Source: Nitrospira sp.
GTDB lineage: Bacteria; Nitrospirota; Nitrospiria; Nitrospirales; Nitrospiraceae
DNA: 64,000 nt
Assembly (NCBI GenBank): GCA_024760525.1
Contig: CP060499.1
Coordinates: forward strand, 186,001-250,000
Reading direction: 5' to 3'
Part shown: positions 18,424 to 26,716 of the stretch, one piece after another
Layout of the letters: every line of letters starts with the position of its first letter
Position numbering within the stretch: the first letter of the stretch is position 1
Translations under genes and position numbers: made by a program
Notes under the pieces: generated by a model
The model's database searches: none
What the model was told of the DNA's origin: nothing
The model's input: the letters and a program-made list of their open reading frames with translations, nothing else

Positions 18424-19321
18424 CGACGCCTCGTACGATGAGGACCGAACAGGGTGCGTGTCTGAGCAGGCTCTCGGAGACGCTACCGAGATGCAGCCGT
18501 TCACTCCTGGTCAAATTGCGAGCCCCTATCACCAGTATCTCATCGCGCTTGGCTTCGACGTGGGTGACGATGGTCTCGATGACGTGGTTCATCCGGACCT
18601 GCGTCTCCACCAGAAAGCCGTCTTGGATGAAGTCGTCCCGCATGCTGTTGACGAACGCGGTTGCCCGGTCTATGACCGGTTTGGTCAACTCGGCCAATTG
18701 CGACTCGGATAAGTACTCTGCGGCGAAGTCCGTAACGGGACTTTCAACTGAAGTCAGGATCGTGACGATGGCGGATTCGGGAAGAATGCGGGATCGAAGA
18801 AACTTGGCCGCTGCCCGCGAGGGTTTGGAGTCATCGACCGCGAGGGCAACGCGGAGCAGTGTGGGGATAGGCTGTTTCACGACGAGAACCGAACAAGCAG
18901 CAGCCGATGCCACTTGCCGAGAGACGCTCCCCAGCAAGAATCCTTGAATGTCGTTCAGACCGCGCGATCCCATGATGATCAGACCCGCTTTCATGCGTCG
19001 CGCTTGTCTGACGATCGTGGTTGCGAGGGGGCCATGGGCCAAGATGGTCTGGAGTTCGGTGCGGGAGGCCGTTTTGGCCTGGCCAAGAGCCAACCGGGCT
19101 GATTGTTCCGCTTGCCGAAGAAGCATGCCACCGGCCTTTTCCATGGCGGCCAGTGCACGGCGCTCGCCGAGAGCGTTCCGTCCGGTGAGCGCGTGAAGTG
19201 CGGGTTTGTCGACGACATGGAGCAACGTGACCTGTTCAGGCGTACAGCTGACAAAGGCCTCGAGCGCTTGGATCCCCCAGTGTGAGTGCTCGGACCCATC
19301 GACCGCACATAAGATCCGCAT
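18416..19321 (-). CDS. Universal stress protein, two UspA domains
   Basis: 301 residues. Domain 1 begins MRILCAVDGSEHSHWG and ends at the nucleotide-binding signature GSRGLNDIQGFLLGS; domain 2 begins VALAVDDSKPSRAA and ends GARNLTRSERLHLGS. The GxxG-x9-GS pattern in each half predicts ATP binding. Tandem Usp proteins sense energy state and modulate survival under starvation, hypoxia or oxidative stress; the target is unknown. It is the first gene of the minus-strand operon leading to the P2 ATPase, MacA, permease and MgtA, with overlapping stop/start to the ATPase. It is one of four two-domain Usp genes in the window. Confidence 0.9.
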   Translation of the reverse strand: MRILCAVDGSEHSHWGIQALEAFVSCTPEQVTLLHVVDKPALHALTGRNALGERRALAAMEKAGGMLLRQAEQSARLALGQAKTASRTELQTILAHGPLATTIVRQARRMKAGLIIMGSRGLNDIQGFLLGSVSRQVASAAACSVLVVKQPIPTLLRVALAVDDSKPSRAAAKFLRSRILPESAIVTILTSVESPVTDFAAEYLSESQLAELTKPVIDRATAFVNSMRDDFIQDGFLVETQVRMNHVIETIVTHVEAKRDEILVIGARNLTRSERLHLGSVSESLLRHAPCSVLIVRGVGA

Positions 19322-19752
19322 GCGGGTTCCTTTTCTCGATGGCGGCCATCGTGGAGAACATCGTTTCGGGTATTAGATCTGCATTGGATGTGCCTGTGGA
19401 AAACGGCGAGACGGAAGAAGAGTCGTTCATCTTCCGAGGAGTTATCAATGAAGGCGGTGCTGAGATGCTGCGAGACGTTGTCGCGTTTTGCGGCAGAGTA
19501 GGTTCTTGGCTGTGGTGAATCGCGTCACTCTAAATGGATTCGGATTCAAGGTACGTTGAGACCCTGGTGAGCTGGCGGATCGAATAGGGTCACCGAGCGG
19601 GTCAGGTGCAACGGCTCAAAGGGATTAAGGTTGAGTCCGGTAAACAGAAAGTCGTCGATTTCCGCTGGAAAGAGGATTGGAGTTCTGCTGTTCAGTTTGT
19701 CGGCGACGAGTGCTCGCGAAACATGCCGACGACTGCTGAGAAGGAGGGGCAG
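19322..19752. other. Divergent intergenic region between usp and CBS genes
   Basis: About 430 bases separating the minus-strand usp operon from the plus-strand CBS genes, so it should hold both promoters. A plus-strand frame from 19339 (59 codons) has no ribosome binding site and was not accepted. No convincing promoter pair or dyad was found by eye. Confidence 0.4.
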
Positions 19753-20193
19753 ATGAGAAAGAGGAAGAAGGCCGGAACGGCCAAGGTCAAAGGCTTTGAT
19801 TCTATGACCGTCAGCCAAGTGATGGAAAACGAAGTACAATGTGTTCATCCGAGGACAAAGGGTGACGTGATTGCTTCCCTCATGATTGAAGGGTTTGGGG
19901 CTGTCCCTGTCGTGGAGAATGGTCACAAATTGGCCGGCATTGTCAGCGAACACGATTTGCTCGCAGCTGTCGACGACGGTTATCAGCTCAGTGCCGTCGC
20001 GGCAAGGGATGTCATGACTGCCAACCCTTATTCTGTCAGACCTGAAACGACGCTCGGAACGTTGGTTCACGTGCTGCGCGCAAGCGATTTGGTCCGCGTC
20101 CCCGTGGTGGACGCCAAAGATAAATTGATTGGCATTATCGCAAGACGCGATGTCTTGCGAACCTATCTCGCAACCGGCGGCAAACGAGGTTAG
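19753..20193 (+). CDS. CBS-domain pair protein
   Basis: 146 residues from the ATG at 19753, which has AAGGAGGGG just upstream; the frame is open further upstream but without a start signal. After a basic N-terminus (RKRKKAGTAK) there are two CBS motifs forming one Bateman module: MTVSQVMENEVQCVHP ... AGIVSEHDLLAAV, and ARDVMTANPYSVRPE ... IGIIARRDVLRTYL. CBS pairs bind adenine nucleotides (AMP, ATP, SAM) and report energy charge. A stand-alone CBS protein of this size resembles hypoxic response protein Hrp1. It is followed ten bases later by a second, similar gene. Confidence 0.88.
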   Translation: MRKRKKAGTAKVKGFDSMTVSQVMENEVQCVHPRTKGDVIASLMIEGFGAVPVVENGHKLAGIVSEHDLLAAVDDGYQLSAVAARDVMTANPYSVRPETTLGTLVHVLRASDLVRVPVVDAKDKLIGIIARRDVLRTYLATGGKRG

Positions 20194-20203
20194 TGAGGAA
20201 CCT

Positions 20204-20638
20204 ATGCGACAAACCGAATTCTTCATGAAAGGCTGCGATCCAAGGACCTTGACCGTCGAACAATTGATGCAGGATGCCGTCACCCGCTGCACGACGCGCA
20301 CCGCTGCATCGGCCGTCGCTCACCTGATGACGCATCGCAATTTCGGAAGTCTTCCGGTCGTGGAAGAAGACGGCACGTTGGTCGGGATCGTGACCGAATA
20401 CGATCTGCTGCAGGCCTTGATCGATGGGCGTGATCTTCGGAAACTTCTGGTCACTGAAATCATGTCGGCCCGGCCCGTGACCGTGACCGAAGATCAAACA
20501 TTCGCCCAAGTGGCTGATCTGTTCCAGGATCGTTATTTGACTCGCGTACCGGTCGTGCGGAATAACAAGCTGGTGGGGATTCTTGCCCGACGAGATTTGT
20601 TGTTCGGCTATATGAAGGCGTCGCAGTATTGGTCGTAA
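20204..20638 (+). CDS. CBS-domain pair protein (second copy)
   Basis: 144 residues from ATG 20204, preceded by GTGAGGAAC. Two CBS motifs: LTVEQLMQDAVTRCTTR ... VGIVTEYDLLQALIDG and VTEIMSARPVTVTED ... VGILARRDLLFGYM. It is similar in layout and sequence to the upstream CBS gene and lies ten bases after it, so the two probably arose by duplication and may form a heterodimer. Function: cytoplasmic adenine-nucleotide sensing, target unknown. Confidence 0.88.
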   Translation: MRQTEFFMKGCDPRTLTVEQLMQDAVTRCTTRTAASAVAHLMTHRNFGSLPVVEEDGTLVGIVTEYDLLQALIDGRDLRKLLVTEIMSARPVTVTEDQTFAQVADLFQDRYLTRVPVVRNNKLVGILARRDLLFGYMKASQYWS

Positions 20639-20732
20639 CAGACTGTTGAAACGGTCGCCACCGGCGCTCTCGCATCGTCCAGAGACTCCCTCTACCACGG
20701 GCAATACCCAGCGGCCGTGCCGGAGGAACGCT

Positions 20733-21599
20733 TTGAACAGTCCGTGGGAGTTCTTGTTACTCGTCGCACGCGCGTCCCTCATATCCACTGCGGGGCCGTG
20801 GTTGATGAGAGATAGCCTGCTTGTCATTCTCATTCTCGTTCCCACTATTTCTCACTCGGAGCCGATGACAAAGCCGCCAGGCCTCTGCGGTATCCACTAT
20901 CCAAGCGATAGGACTGTGCAGTGGGAATGTCGGAAACTCCGCACCGGCGAGTCGCTGGAAAAGCTGTTCGGCGAACTGTGGATCAGCGTGGCCCGCTTTA
21001 ATCGAATCGACCGGCGCCATGCGCATGCAGGGGTGTCCATCAAGGTTCCGAAGAACATGAAGGACATGGTGGACTTTCAGCCGATGCCATCCTTCTATCC
21101 GCCTGCGGAGCAGGAGGAACAGTTCATACTGATCGATCTGTCCGAGCAGTTTCTCGGCGCCTATGAATATGGTGCGCTTCGTTTTTCCGTCCCGATTGCC
21201 TCCGGGGAAGCGCGAAAGCCGACGCCGGTCGGAGAGTTTCGCCTGACGGCGGCTCATGGTTCGCATCAATCCTGTCTCTATACGATCGAGGGCACGGACA
21301 GACCCTATCCCATGAACTACGCCCTCCGGTTTTTTGTCAATCGCGAAGGCGTCTCCTACTGGATTCACGGTCGAGACCTGCCGGGCTATCCCGCATCCCA
21401 CGGCTGTATCGGCCTCTATGACGAACCGATGCAAAAAGCGCATTACGGCATTCCCAAAGAACCTGAGCTGAACGACGCGAAACGACTGTTCGAGTGGGTT
21501 CTTGACAACGTGATAGCTGACAATCGTGTGACCCCTCTTCCGCGCGGCCCGAGGGTCCGCATCATCGGCCAGGCGCCGCATACGATAAAGACAAACTAG
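20733..21599 (+). CDS. L,D-transpeptidase (YkuD domain)
   Basis: About 288 residues from a TTG at 20733 with GGAGG six bases upstream; an ATG at 20805 gives a shorter form and a cleaner signal peptide (LLVILILVPTISHSEP) but has no clear binding site. The C-terminal domain carries the catalytic signature HGRDLPGYPASHGCIGL with the nucleophilic Cys and preceding His. A region before it (TGESLEKLFGELWISVARFNRI) looks like a LysM-like segment. Such enzymes form 3-3 crosslinks in peptidoglycan or attach proteins to it in the periplasm, often in stationary or stress conditions. It follows the CBS pair by about 95 bases. Confidence 0.85.
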   Translation: MNSPWEFLLLVARASLISTAGPWLMRDSLLVILILVPTISHSEPMTKPPGLCGIHYPSDRTVQWECRKLRTGESLEKLFGELWISVARFNRIDRRHAHAGVSIKVPKNMKDMVDFQPMPSFYPPAEQEEQFILIDLSEQFLGAYEYGALRFSVPIASGEARKPTPVGEFRLTAAHGSHQSCLYTIEGTDRPYPMNYALRFFVNREGVSYWIHGRDLPGYPASHGCIGLYDEPMQKAHYGIPKEPELNDAKRLFEWVLDNVIADNRVTPLPRGPRVRIIGQAPHTIKTN

Positions 21600-21831
21600 A
21601 GTCTAGAACGATTCGCCTCCCACTACGTAAGTTGTTTTCTACTCCGCCCCGCTCATGGATGAGAAACGCGTAGCCACCTCATGACGTGGAGTTCTTTTTC
21701 CATCTATACGTCATCCCTACGGAAACATGTCGATCACAGTCTCGGGTGGATCGGAGCAGGGTAATTTGCCGGCCGTTATGGAAGGGTTGGAGCTAAGAAC
21801 GTCATGATCGGGCAGAGCGGGAGGGGGAACT

Positions 21832-22143
21832 TCAAATGATGATTTCACAAGGTTGAAGAAAGACTTTCAACGGGATTTCGCGTTCCTGATGCCCTTGGAC
21901 ATGTTGGGCACGAATCGCCTTGAGAGCGGCCAGAATCTTGGGCAGAAACGCGGATTCATAGCCGAGCGCGAGCATGAACAGCGTATTGGTACCGTGATTG
22001 GTATCGGAGCTAAGCACGGTTCCGGTCACGCCGCTCCCTCCCACGCCTGAGATCATTGTGAATCCCCTAAGCCCAAGTTCCTTAAACAGATTGACAATCT
22101 CGTCCTCCAATTTCTTTCCACAGACGATAAGAAGCATCTTCAT
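21832..22143 (-). CDS. Small P-II/GlnB-like protein
   Basis: 103 residues. The start MKMLLIVCGKKLEDEIVNLF and the alternating beta-alpha-beta pattern suggest the ferredoxin-like fold of the GlnB/CutA superfamily; the region GLRGFTMISGVGGSG would be the T-loop position, and LKVFLQPCEIII the last strand. The key uridylylated Tyr and ATP-binding residues of true GlnB are not evident, so nitrogen signalling is not supported. P-II-like proteins of this sort often regulate transporters. It stands alone on the minus strand, with 230 bases on one side and 255 on the other that show nothing. Could also be a DUF3240-type protein. Confidence 0.6.
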   Translation of the reverse strand: MKMLLIVCGKKLEDEIVNLFKELGLRGFTMISGVGGSGVTGTVLSSDTNHGTNTLFMLALGYESAFLPKILAALKAIRAQHVQGHQEREIPLKVFLQPCEIII

Positions 22144-22398
22144 GATGATCCTCTTGGACGTTGTTCTGTAGTCGGGACGATCGCTACTTCAGCCTACCAC
22201 AGCTGTGGAACTCCTTGAAGAAACGCGAAGTTGTGCTCTGATTACAATAGGATAGATGGCCATCGTAGAGGAGTTAAAGGGGATGACGCTGGAACCTGCC
22301 CAGACGGGTGTAGTCGCAGAGACTATGGGGTAAATTGCCTTGCTCTATGTGAGTCGCGAGTAGATTACCGCCGGCATTATATTGAGCGTCAGAGCGGC

Positions 22399-22716
22399 CT
22401 ATTCCGAGACTCGCTGAATCGTCGAGGCATATCCATCCTCGGAAACATAAGCTTTAACCTGGTCTCCGATCGCCACGCGGTCCATCTTGGTTTGATCGTC
22501 TACGCGGACACGTGTGGTTTCTCCGCTGCTGTCCTTAATGGACACATACTTCGCCCCGATGTCATGGACTCTGCCGCTGACCGAATCCTGTTTGATTCGT
22601 TCTCCCAATGTCGGTGAAGCCGCGCGCCGTTCGGAGGCCGTCTGGCTGCACCCGAGCGCCCCGGCAGAGAATGCCACCGTAGCCACAATCGCAACATGTA
22701 ACAGCGTGATACCCAT
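22399..22716 (-). CDS. Small lipoprotein, unknown function
   Basis: 105 residues; a strong GGAGGAGGTG lies upstream of the ATG. The N-terminus is a lipoprotein signal with lipobox AGALGC, so the mature protein starts at about Cys23 and is membrane anchored. The rest (residues 40-105) is a compact beta-rich domain with SGRVHDIGAKYVSIKD and VRVDDQTKMDRVAIGDQVKAYV, which reads like a small OB- or SH3-like barrel as found in proteins that follow a 'DUF5666' style pattern. No operon partner. Confidence 0.65.
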   Translation of the reverse strand: MGITLLHVAIVATVAFSAGALGCSQTASERRAASPTLGERIKQDSVSGRVHDIGAKYVSIKDSSGETTRVRVDDQTKMDRVAIGDQVKAYVSEDGYASTIQRVSE

Positions 22717-22839
22717 AATGCACCTCCTCCAAAGTCCTTCATTGATTCTAATTGGCGGGAAGATGGTTCCATGCTGGGAATCACCCTAGCCGCAGAGTGG
22801 TGTTCTGCAGCTAGACAGAGGACAACCCGGCTAATCTAA

Positions 22840-23202
22840 CTACTCAAATCCGCAGTGCAGTTTCTTGGCAGCCTGTCGTAAAGACTGATCGAGGGTCCAG
22901 AGTGTCACCCGCTGGAGCATCGTCGAGGCGAGGAGATGAATGTCGATCCAGCCTAAGCCCTGTCCAAAGAGGTGATGGGTTTCGATAAATGTCAGGAGTT
23001 CTTGATGATCAACAGTGGGAGTGGTCGGCAACACGGCCAGAGACTCAAGAACCTCAGATCGATGCTTCATGTTGCCGCAGGCGATTTCCCCAATGACGAG
23101 TGGGTGACATACGACCAAGTCGTTGTCCAGCAGGCGTCGAAGAGCAGATGAACTCGTACGAAAGTGGTCGATCCACACGGAGGTGTCGACCAGTATGGCC
23201 AT
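22840..23202 (-). CDS. vapC: VapC-type PIN-domain ribonuclease toxin
   Basis: 120 residues. MAILVDTSVWIDHFR gives the first conserved Asp of the PIN active site, IGEIACGN the conserved Glu, and GWIDIHLLAS and LWTLDQSL the C-terminal acidic residues, so the Mg2+-binding site is intact. VapC toxins cleave RNA, commonly tRNA or rRNA, when free of antitoxin. The gene lies two bases downstream of the antitoxin gene on the same strand, the standard VapBC order. Confidence 0.85.
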   Translation of the reverse strand: MAILVDTSVWIDHFRTSSSALRRLLDNDLVVCHPLVIGEIACGNMKHRSEVLESLAVLPTTPTVDHQELLTFIETHHLFGQGLGWIDIHLLASTMLQRVTLWTLDQSLRQAAKKLHCGFE

Positions 23203-23204
23203 GG

Positions 23205-23396
23205 CTAAGCAGGCCGGCGTCGGCGGATGTCTTTCAGATGGGGTTCAGTGCCGCCCAGTCGAGCAAGTCGCTTAGCGGCTTCGCGAGAAATGAGGGCCTC
23301 AAGCCCCAAGCGTACGAGTTGCGTTTTTTCCTGAACGCCGGTGAGTTGCCCCGCGCGCCTGAGGAGTTGATCGTCGATATTGAGCGTGGTACGCAT
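23205..23396 (-). CDS. vapB: VapB-type antitoxin
   Basis: 63 residues from ATG 23396 (MRTTLNIDDQLLRRA), the usual ribbon-helix-helix antitoxin start; in-frame ATGs at 23402 and 23423 would add a few residues. The N-terminal part binds DNA as a ribbon-helix-helix dimer (VapB family 'type II antitoxin' with LVRLGLEALISREAAKRL), and the basic C-terminal tail (DIRRRRPA) would wrap the toxin. It is expected to repress its own operon through the palindrome that overlaps its start. Confidence 0.82.
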   Translation of the reverse strand: MRTTLNIDDQLLRRAGQLTGVQEKTQLVRLGLEALISREAAKRLARLGGTEPHLKDIRRRRPA

Positions 23397-23412
23397 ATGC
23401 ATAAATATGCAT
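23397..23412. promoter_or_regulatory. Candidate VapB operator
   Basis: ATGCAT at 23397-23402 and again at 23407-23412, separated by AAAT: each half is itself palindromic and the whole reads as an inverted repeat. It covers the alternative starts of vapB, a common place for antitoxin autoregulation sites. Confidence 0.4.
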
Positions 23413-23560
23413 GGTATAGGCATCTGTTGTCAAGCGCGACCTCCAACATTCGCTCGAACTCCTGGCAATGGCTCCGTGACGATGCGCCCACTCTGTTTCT
23501 CTTGCCCCTTCGCACCATTCAGAAACCGCCGAATCTTGCCGGTAATTGCAGCCCCGCAGA

Positions 23561-23583
23561 ATCGATAAGTAAGACTTATCGAT
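23561..23583. promoter_or_regulatory. Perfect 10-bp inverted repeat, operator-like
   Basis: ATCGATAAGT at 23561-23570 and ACTTATCGAT at 23574-23583 with a three-base centre. It is AT-rich in a GC-rich region, lies between divergent vapBC and the small secreted gene at 23684, and has no U-run, so a protein binding site is more likely than a terminator. The rest of the 23424-23683 gap shows nothing else. Confidence 0.45.
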
Positions 23584-23683
23584 GATTCATTAACTATCAA
23601 TTGGACTGATTCTCTTGCGGAAGGTATCTTGCACTCAAGTAAGCGGAATGATCTGAACAGATAGCTAACCCAAGGAGGATGTC

Positions 23684-23926
23684 ATGAGCGCGAAGAACAT
23701 GTTGACAGTGGGATTTATGTCGATGATGATCGCAACCGGCGTCGTGAACGTGTCCGACAGTTTGGCCGCCGATGCGCATCGGGTGGATGTCATCGATGCA
23801 CTTCATGCGACGGTCGCGCAGGAAGACAGCGTCAAGGCCGGAGTGGAGTGGACGAGGGTAGACGTGATCGAGAGTATCGGATCTCAAGGCACTGCCTACC
23901 CCTACATCCAACCGATAAGCCATTAA
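23684..23926 (+). CDS. Small secreted protein, unknown function
   Basis: 80 residues; AAGGAGG stands six bases before the ATG. The first 28-30 residues are a signal peptide (MLTVGFMSMMIATGVVNVS, then DSLA-ADA as cleavage site), leaving about 50 residues in the periplasm. The mature part shows two short similar stretches, RVDVIDALHATVAQ and RVDVIESIGSQG, which suggests a small internal duplication. No family recognised. A strong hairpin follows the gene. Confidence 0.65.
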   Translation: MSAKNMLTVGFMSMMIATGVVNVSDSLAADAHRVDVIDALHATVAQEDSVKAGVEWTRVDVIESIGSQGTAYPYIQPISH

Positions 23927-23944
23927 TGCCTCGTCGAGACGCCT

Positions 23945-23975
23945 GACCGAGGAAGGACTCTGTCCCTCCTCGGTC
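23945..23975 (+). terminator. Stem-loop after the small secreted gene
   Basis: GACCGAGGA (23945-23953) pairs with TCCTCGGTC (23967-23975); inside it GGAC pairs with GTCC around a three-base loop, giving 13 pairs with one mismatch. It sits 19 bases after the stop. There is only a short GGTTCG afterwards, no true U-run. Confidence 0.55.
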
Positions 23976-24066
23976 GGTTCGAAGTCGAGGCGGAGCGTTC
24001 ACAAAAAGCGGAGAAAAGAAGGAACCTCATGCGGACTGATCTATATCTCAACAAAGAGGAGATGCT

Positions 24067-25524
24067 ATGAACGATGAGAAGAAGCTGACCACTGCCGCCG
24101 GGTGCCCGGTCACCGACAACCAGAATGTGATGACCGCCGGGCCACGCGGCCCACAGCTATTGCAGGATGTGTGGTTCCTGGAAAAACTCGCGCATTTCGA
24201 TCGCGAGGTGATCCCGGAGCGCCGCATGCATGCAAAGGGCTCAGGCGCCTACGGCACATTCACGGTGACACGGGACATCACACGATACACACGTGCGAAG
24301 ATTTTTAGCCAGGTTGGAAAGAAGACCGACCTGTTCGCCCGCTTCACCACGGTCGCGGGGGAACGCGGTGCCGCCGACGCCGAACGTGACATCCGAGGCT
24401 TTGCACTGAAGTTCTACACCGAGGAAGGCAACTGGGATTTGGTCGGCAACAACACCCCGGTGTTCTTCCTGCGCGATCCCCTCAAATTTCCCGACCTTAA
24501 TCACGCGGTCAAGCGAGACCCGCGTACCAACCTCCGTAGCGCGAAGAACAACTGGGATTTCTGGACCTCACTGCCCGAAGCCCTACACCAGATTACGATC
24601 GTCATGAGCGATCGCGGCATCCCGGCGACCTACCGTCATATGCACGGCTTCGGGAGCCATACCTTCAGTTTCATCAACGCCAAGCGCGAACGCCACTGGG
24701 TCAAGTTTCACTTCAAGTGCCAACAGGGCATCAAAAACTTGACCGATACTGAGGCCGCGACGTTGATCGGCAAGGACCGCGAAAGCCACCAACGTGACCT
24801 CTACGAGAGTATTGAGAAAGGCGACTATCCCAAGTGGATCCTTCAGGTACAAGTCATGCCGGAAGCCGACGCTTCAAAGGTGCCCTATCATCCCTTCGAT
24901 CTGACCAAAGTGTGGCCGCACAAGGATTATCCCCTCATTGAGGTCGGCGTGATGGAACTCAACCGAAACCCCGAAAACTTCTTTGCCGAGGTCGAACAGT
25001 CTGCGTTCAACCCGGCGAATGTCGTGCCGGGCATCGGCTTCTCACCCGACAAGATGTTGCAGGGTCGTCTCTTCAGCTACGGCGACGCGCAGCGCTATCG
25101 GCTCGGTGTGAATCACCATTTGATCCCGGTGAACGCTCCACGGTGTCCGGCTCACAGCTACCACCGAGACGGCGCGATGCGTGTAGACGATAATCATGGG
25201 GCCACTCTCGGTTACGAGCCGAATAGCTCCGGTGAGTGGAAAGAGCAACCGGATTTCCGCGAGCCGGCGCTCAGTCTTGAGGGCGCCGCAGACCATTGGA
25301 ACCATCGTGAAGACACAGACTACTTCTCTCAGCCCGGCGCGTTGTTCCGGCTAATGCCGACCGCGCAGCAGCAATTGCTGTTTGAAAACACGGCTCGTTC
25401 CATCGGTGCCGCACCTCGTGATATCCAGATCCGCCATATCCGCCACTGTCTCAAGGCCGATCCGGCGTATGGCAAGGGCATTGCCGATGCCTTGGGTATT
25501 GCATTGAAGGATGTACCCGCCTAG
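24067..25524 (+). CDS. katA: Monofunctional haem catalase (clade 3, small subunit)
   Basis: 485 residues, the usual length for small-subunit catalases; AAAGAGGAGATGCT precedes the ATG. Catalytic His55 in RRMHAKGSGAYG, Asn128 in WDLVGNNTP and the haem-ligand Tyr338 in RLFSYGDAQRYRLG are all in place, as is RHMHGFGSHTFSFIN. It converts hydrogen peroxide to water and oxygen in the cytoplasm. No signal peptide. It stands alone, 140 bases after the small secreted gene; no OxyR or PerR gene lies nearby. Confidence 0.95.
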   Translation: MNDEKKLTTAAGCPVTDNQNVMTAGPRGPQLLQDVWFLEKLAHFDREVIPERRMHAKGSGAYGTFTVTRDITRYTRAKIFSQVGKKTDLFARFTTVAGERGAADAERDIRGFALKFYTEEGNWDLVGNNTPVFFLRDPLKFPDLNHAVKRDPRTNLRSAKNNWDFWTSLPEALHQITIVMSDRGIPATYRHMHGFGSHTFSFINAKRERHWVKFHFKCQQGIKNLTDTEAATLIGKDRESHQRDLYESIEKGDYPKWILQVQVMPEADASKVPYHPFDLTKVWPHKDYPLIEVGVMELNRNPENFFAEVEQSAFNPANVVPGIGFSPDKMLQGRLFSYGDAQRYRLGVNHHLIPVNAPRCPAHSYHRDGAMRVDDNHGATLGYEPNSSGEWKEQPDFREPALSLEGAADHWNHREDTDYFSQPGALFRLMPTAQQQLLFENTARSIGAAPRDIQIRHIRHCLKADPAYGKGIADALGIALKDVPA

Positions 25525-25545
25525 AACGACTGTGTGTAGGCCGAG

Positions 25546-25571
25546 GGCGGGGGATCGAATGGTCCCCCGCC
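25546..25571. terminator. Bidirectional terminator-like hairpin between katA and the ABC operon
   Basis: GGCGGGGGA (25546-25554) and TCCCCCGCC (25563-25571) pair perfectly over nine bases around an eight-base loop, exactly between two convergent genes. No U-run on either side. Confidence 0.5.
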
Positions 25572-25575
25572 GCTG

Positions 25576-26715
25576 TCAATCCAGGGACTTCTGAAAGCGG
25601 GTCACGCTAATTACTAACATGGCCGTGCCTAGGAGGCTCATGGCGACCATCTGCGGCCAGAGCACGTCCAAGCCCACGCCTTTTAGATAGATGCCTCGCA
25701 GCACTTCCAGAAAATAGCGCAACGGATTCAAATAGGTGAGCGTTTGCATCCAGTCCGGCATGCTGCTGATGGGTGTGCCGAAGCCGGAGAACATAATGGC
25801 CGGCATATTGAAGAAAAATCCCGATACCATCGCTTGCTGCTGGGTCCTAGAAATAGTGGAGATGAAGAGTCCGATCCCCAACATGCATAGGATGAACAAC
25901 ACGGCACCGATCGCGAGAACGCCGATGCTTCCACGGAACGGCACGCCAAACCAGAGGGTACCCACCAGCGAGATCAGAGCGGTATCAAGCATTCCGATCA
26001 GAAAGAAGGGGACGGTCTTGCCGAGAATGAACTCCATGCGGCCGATGGGTGTGACCATAATCTGTTCGAGCGTACCGATTTCCCGCTCGCGGACCACCGC
26101 GAACGCGGTCAGGCTCACGACCATGACCAAGATCAAATTGCCGATCACACCGGGCACAAAAAACCACTGACTGTCGAAATTCACGTTGTACAACGGACGC
26201 CGCTCGAGAACGATCGAAGGAATTTGCGATGGAGCAAAGGGCGATGTGCGGAGAAGACGTGCATGTTGAAACTCTTGAGCGAATCGGGCCGCGATTTGGT
26301 TGACATAGCCGACGGCAATCAGAGCCGTATTCGAATTACTGCTGTCCACGATCACTTGAAGCCGCGCTGTCTGTCCTTTCCCAAGATCGTGAGCAAAGCC
26401 CGCGTTGATCTGGAGGGCCACCATGACCTCTCCGCGATCGATCCAATCTCGAATCTGCTGACGATCGTTCAGGTATGCCCGAACATCGAAGTAAGGACTT
26501 GCGGTAAAGCGGGACACGAGATCGCGGCTCACTTGGCTATGATCGTAATCCAACACCGCGGTGGGAATGTGGTGGACCTCCAAGGTTGCGGCATAGCCGA
26601 AGATGAGCATCTGAATAATGGGAGGCGCGAACAAAAGCGTGCGGGTGCGTTTGTCCCGAAAGACTTGGATGAACTCTTTGATCAGCATGCCACGAAGGCG
26701 TCCCAACATGTGCAT
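25576..26715 (-). CDS. ABC-2 type permease (YbhR-like)
   Basis: 379 residues. First span after LIKEFIQVFRDKRTRTLLFAPP, then a 150-residue periplasmic segment, then five spans, with AVVREREIGTLEQIMVTPIG as the conserved coupling loop of ABC-2 permeases. It pairs with the upstream permease as the membrane half of an exporter. It begins two bases after that gene's stop and is the last gene of the operon, bounded by a hairpin. Substrate in the Escherichia coli homologue includes cations and certain antibiotics; here unknown. Confidence 0.85.
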   Translation of the reverse strand: MHMLGRLRGMLIKEFIQVFRDKRTRTLLFAPPIIQMLIFGYAATLEVHHIPTAVLDYDHSQVSRDLVSRFTASPYFDVRAYLNDRQQIRDWIDRGEVMVALQINAGFAHDLGKGQTARLQVIVDSSNSNTALIAVGYVNQIAARFAQEFQHARLLRTSPFAPSQIPSIVLERRPLYNVNFDSQWFFVPGVIGNLILVMVVSLTAFAVVREREIGTLEQIMVTPIGRMEFILGKTVPFFLIGMLDTALISLVGTLWFGVPFRGSIGVLAIGAVLFILCMLGIGLFISTISRTQQQAMVSGFFFNMPAIMFSGFGTPISSMPDWMQTLTYLNPLRYFLEVLRGIYLKGVGLDVLWPQMVAMSLLGTAMLVISVTRFQKSLD

Positions 26716-26716
26716 C

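Noticed and set aside
19339..19518. Plus-strand frame of 59 codons between usp and CBS genes
   Set aside because: No ribosome binding site and no recognisable feature; more likely part of the divergent promoter region.
22256..22333. 25-codon plus-strand frame ending at TAA
   Set aside because: Too short and without a clear ribosome binding site.
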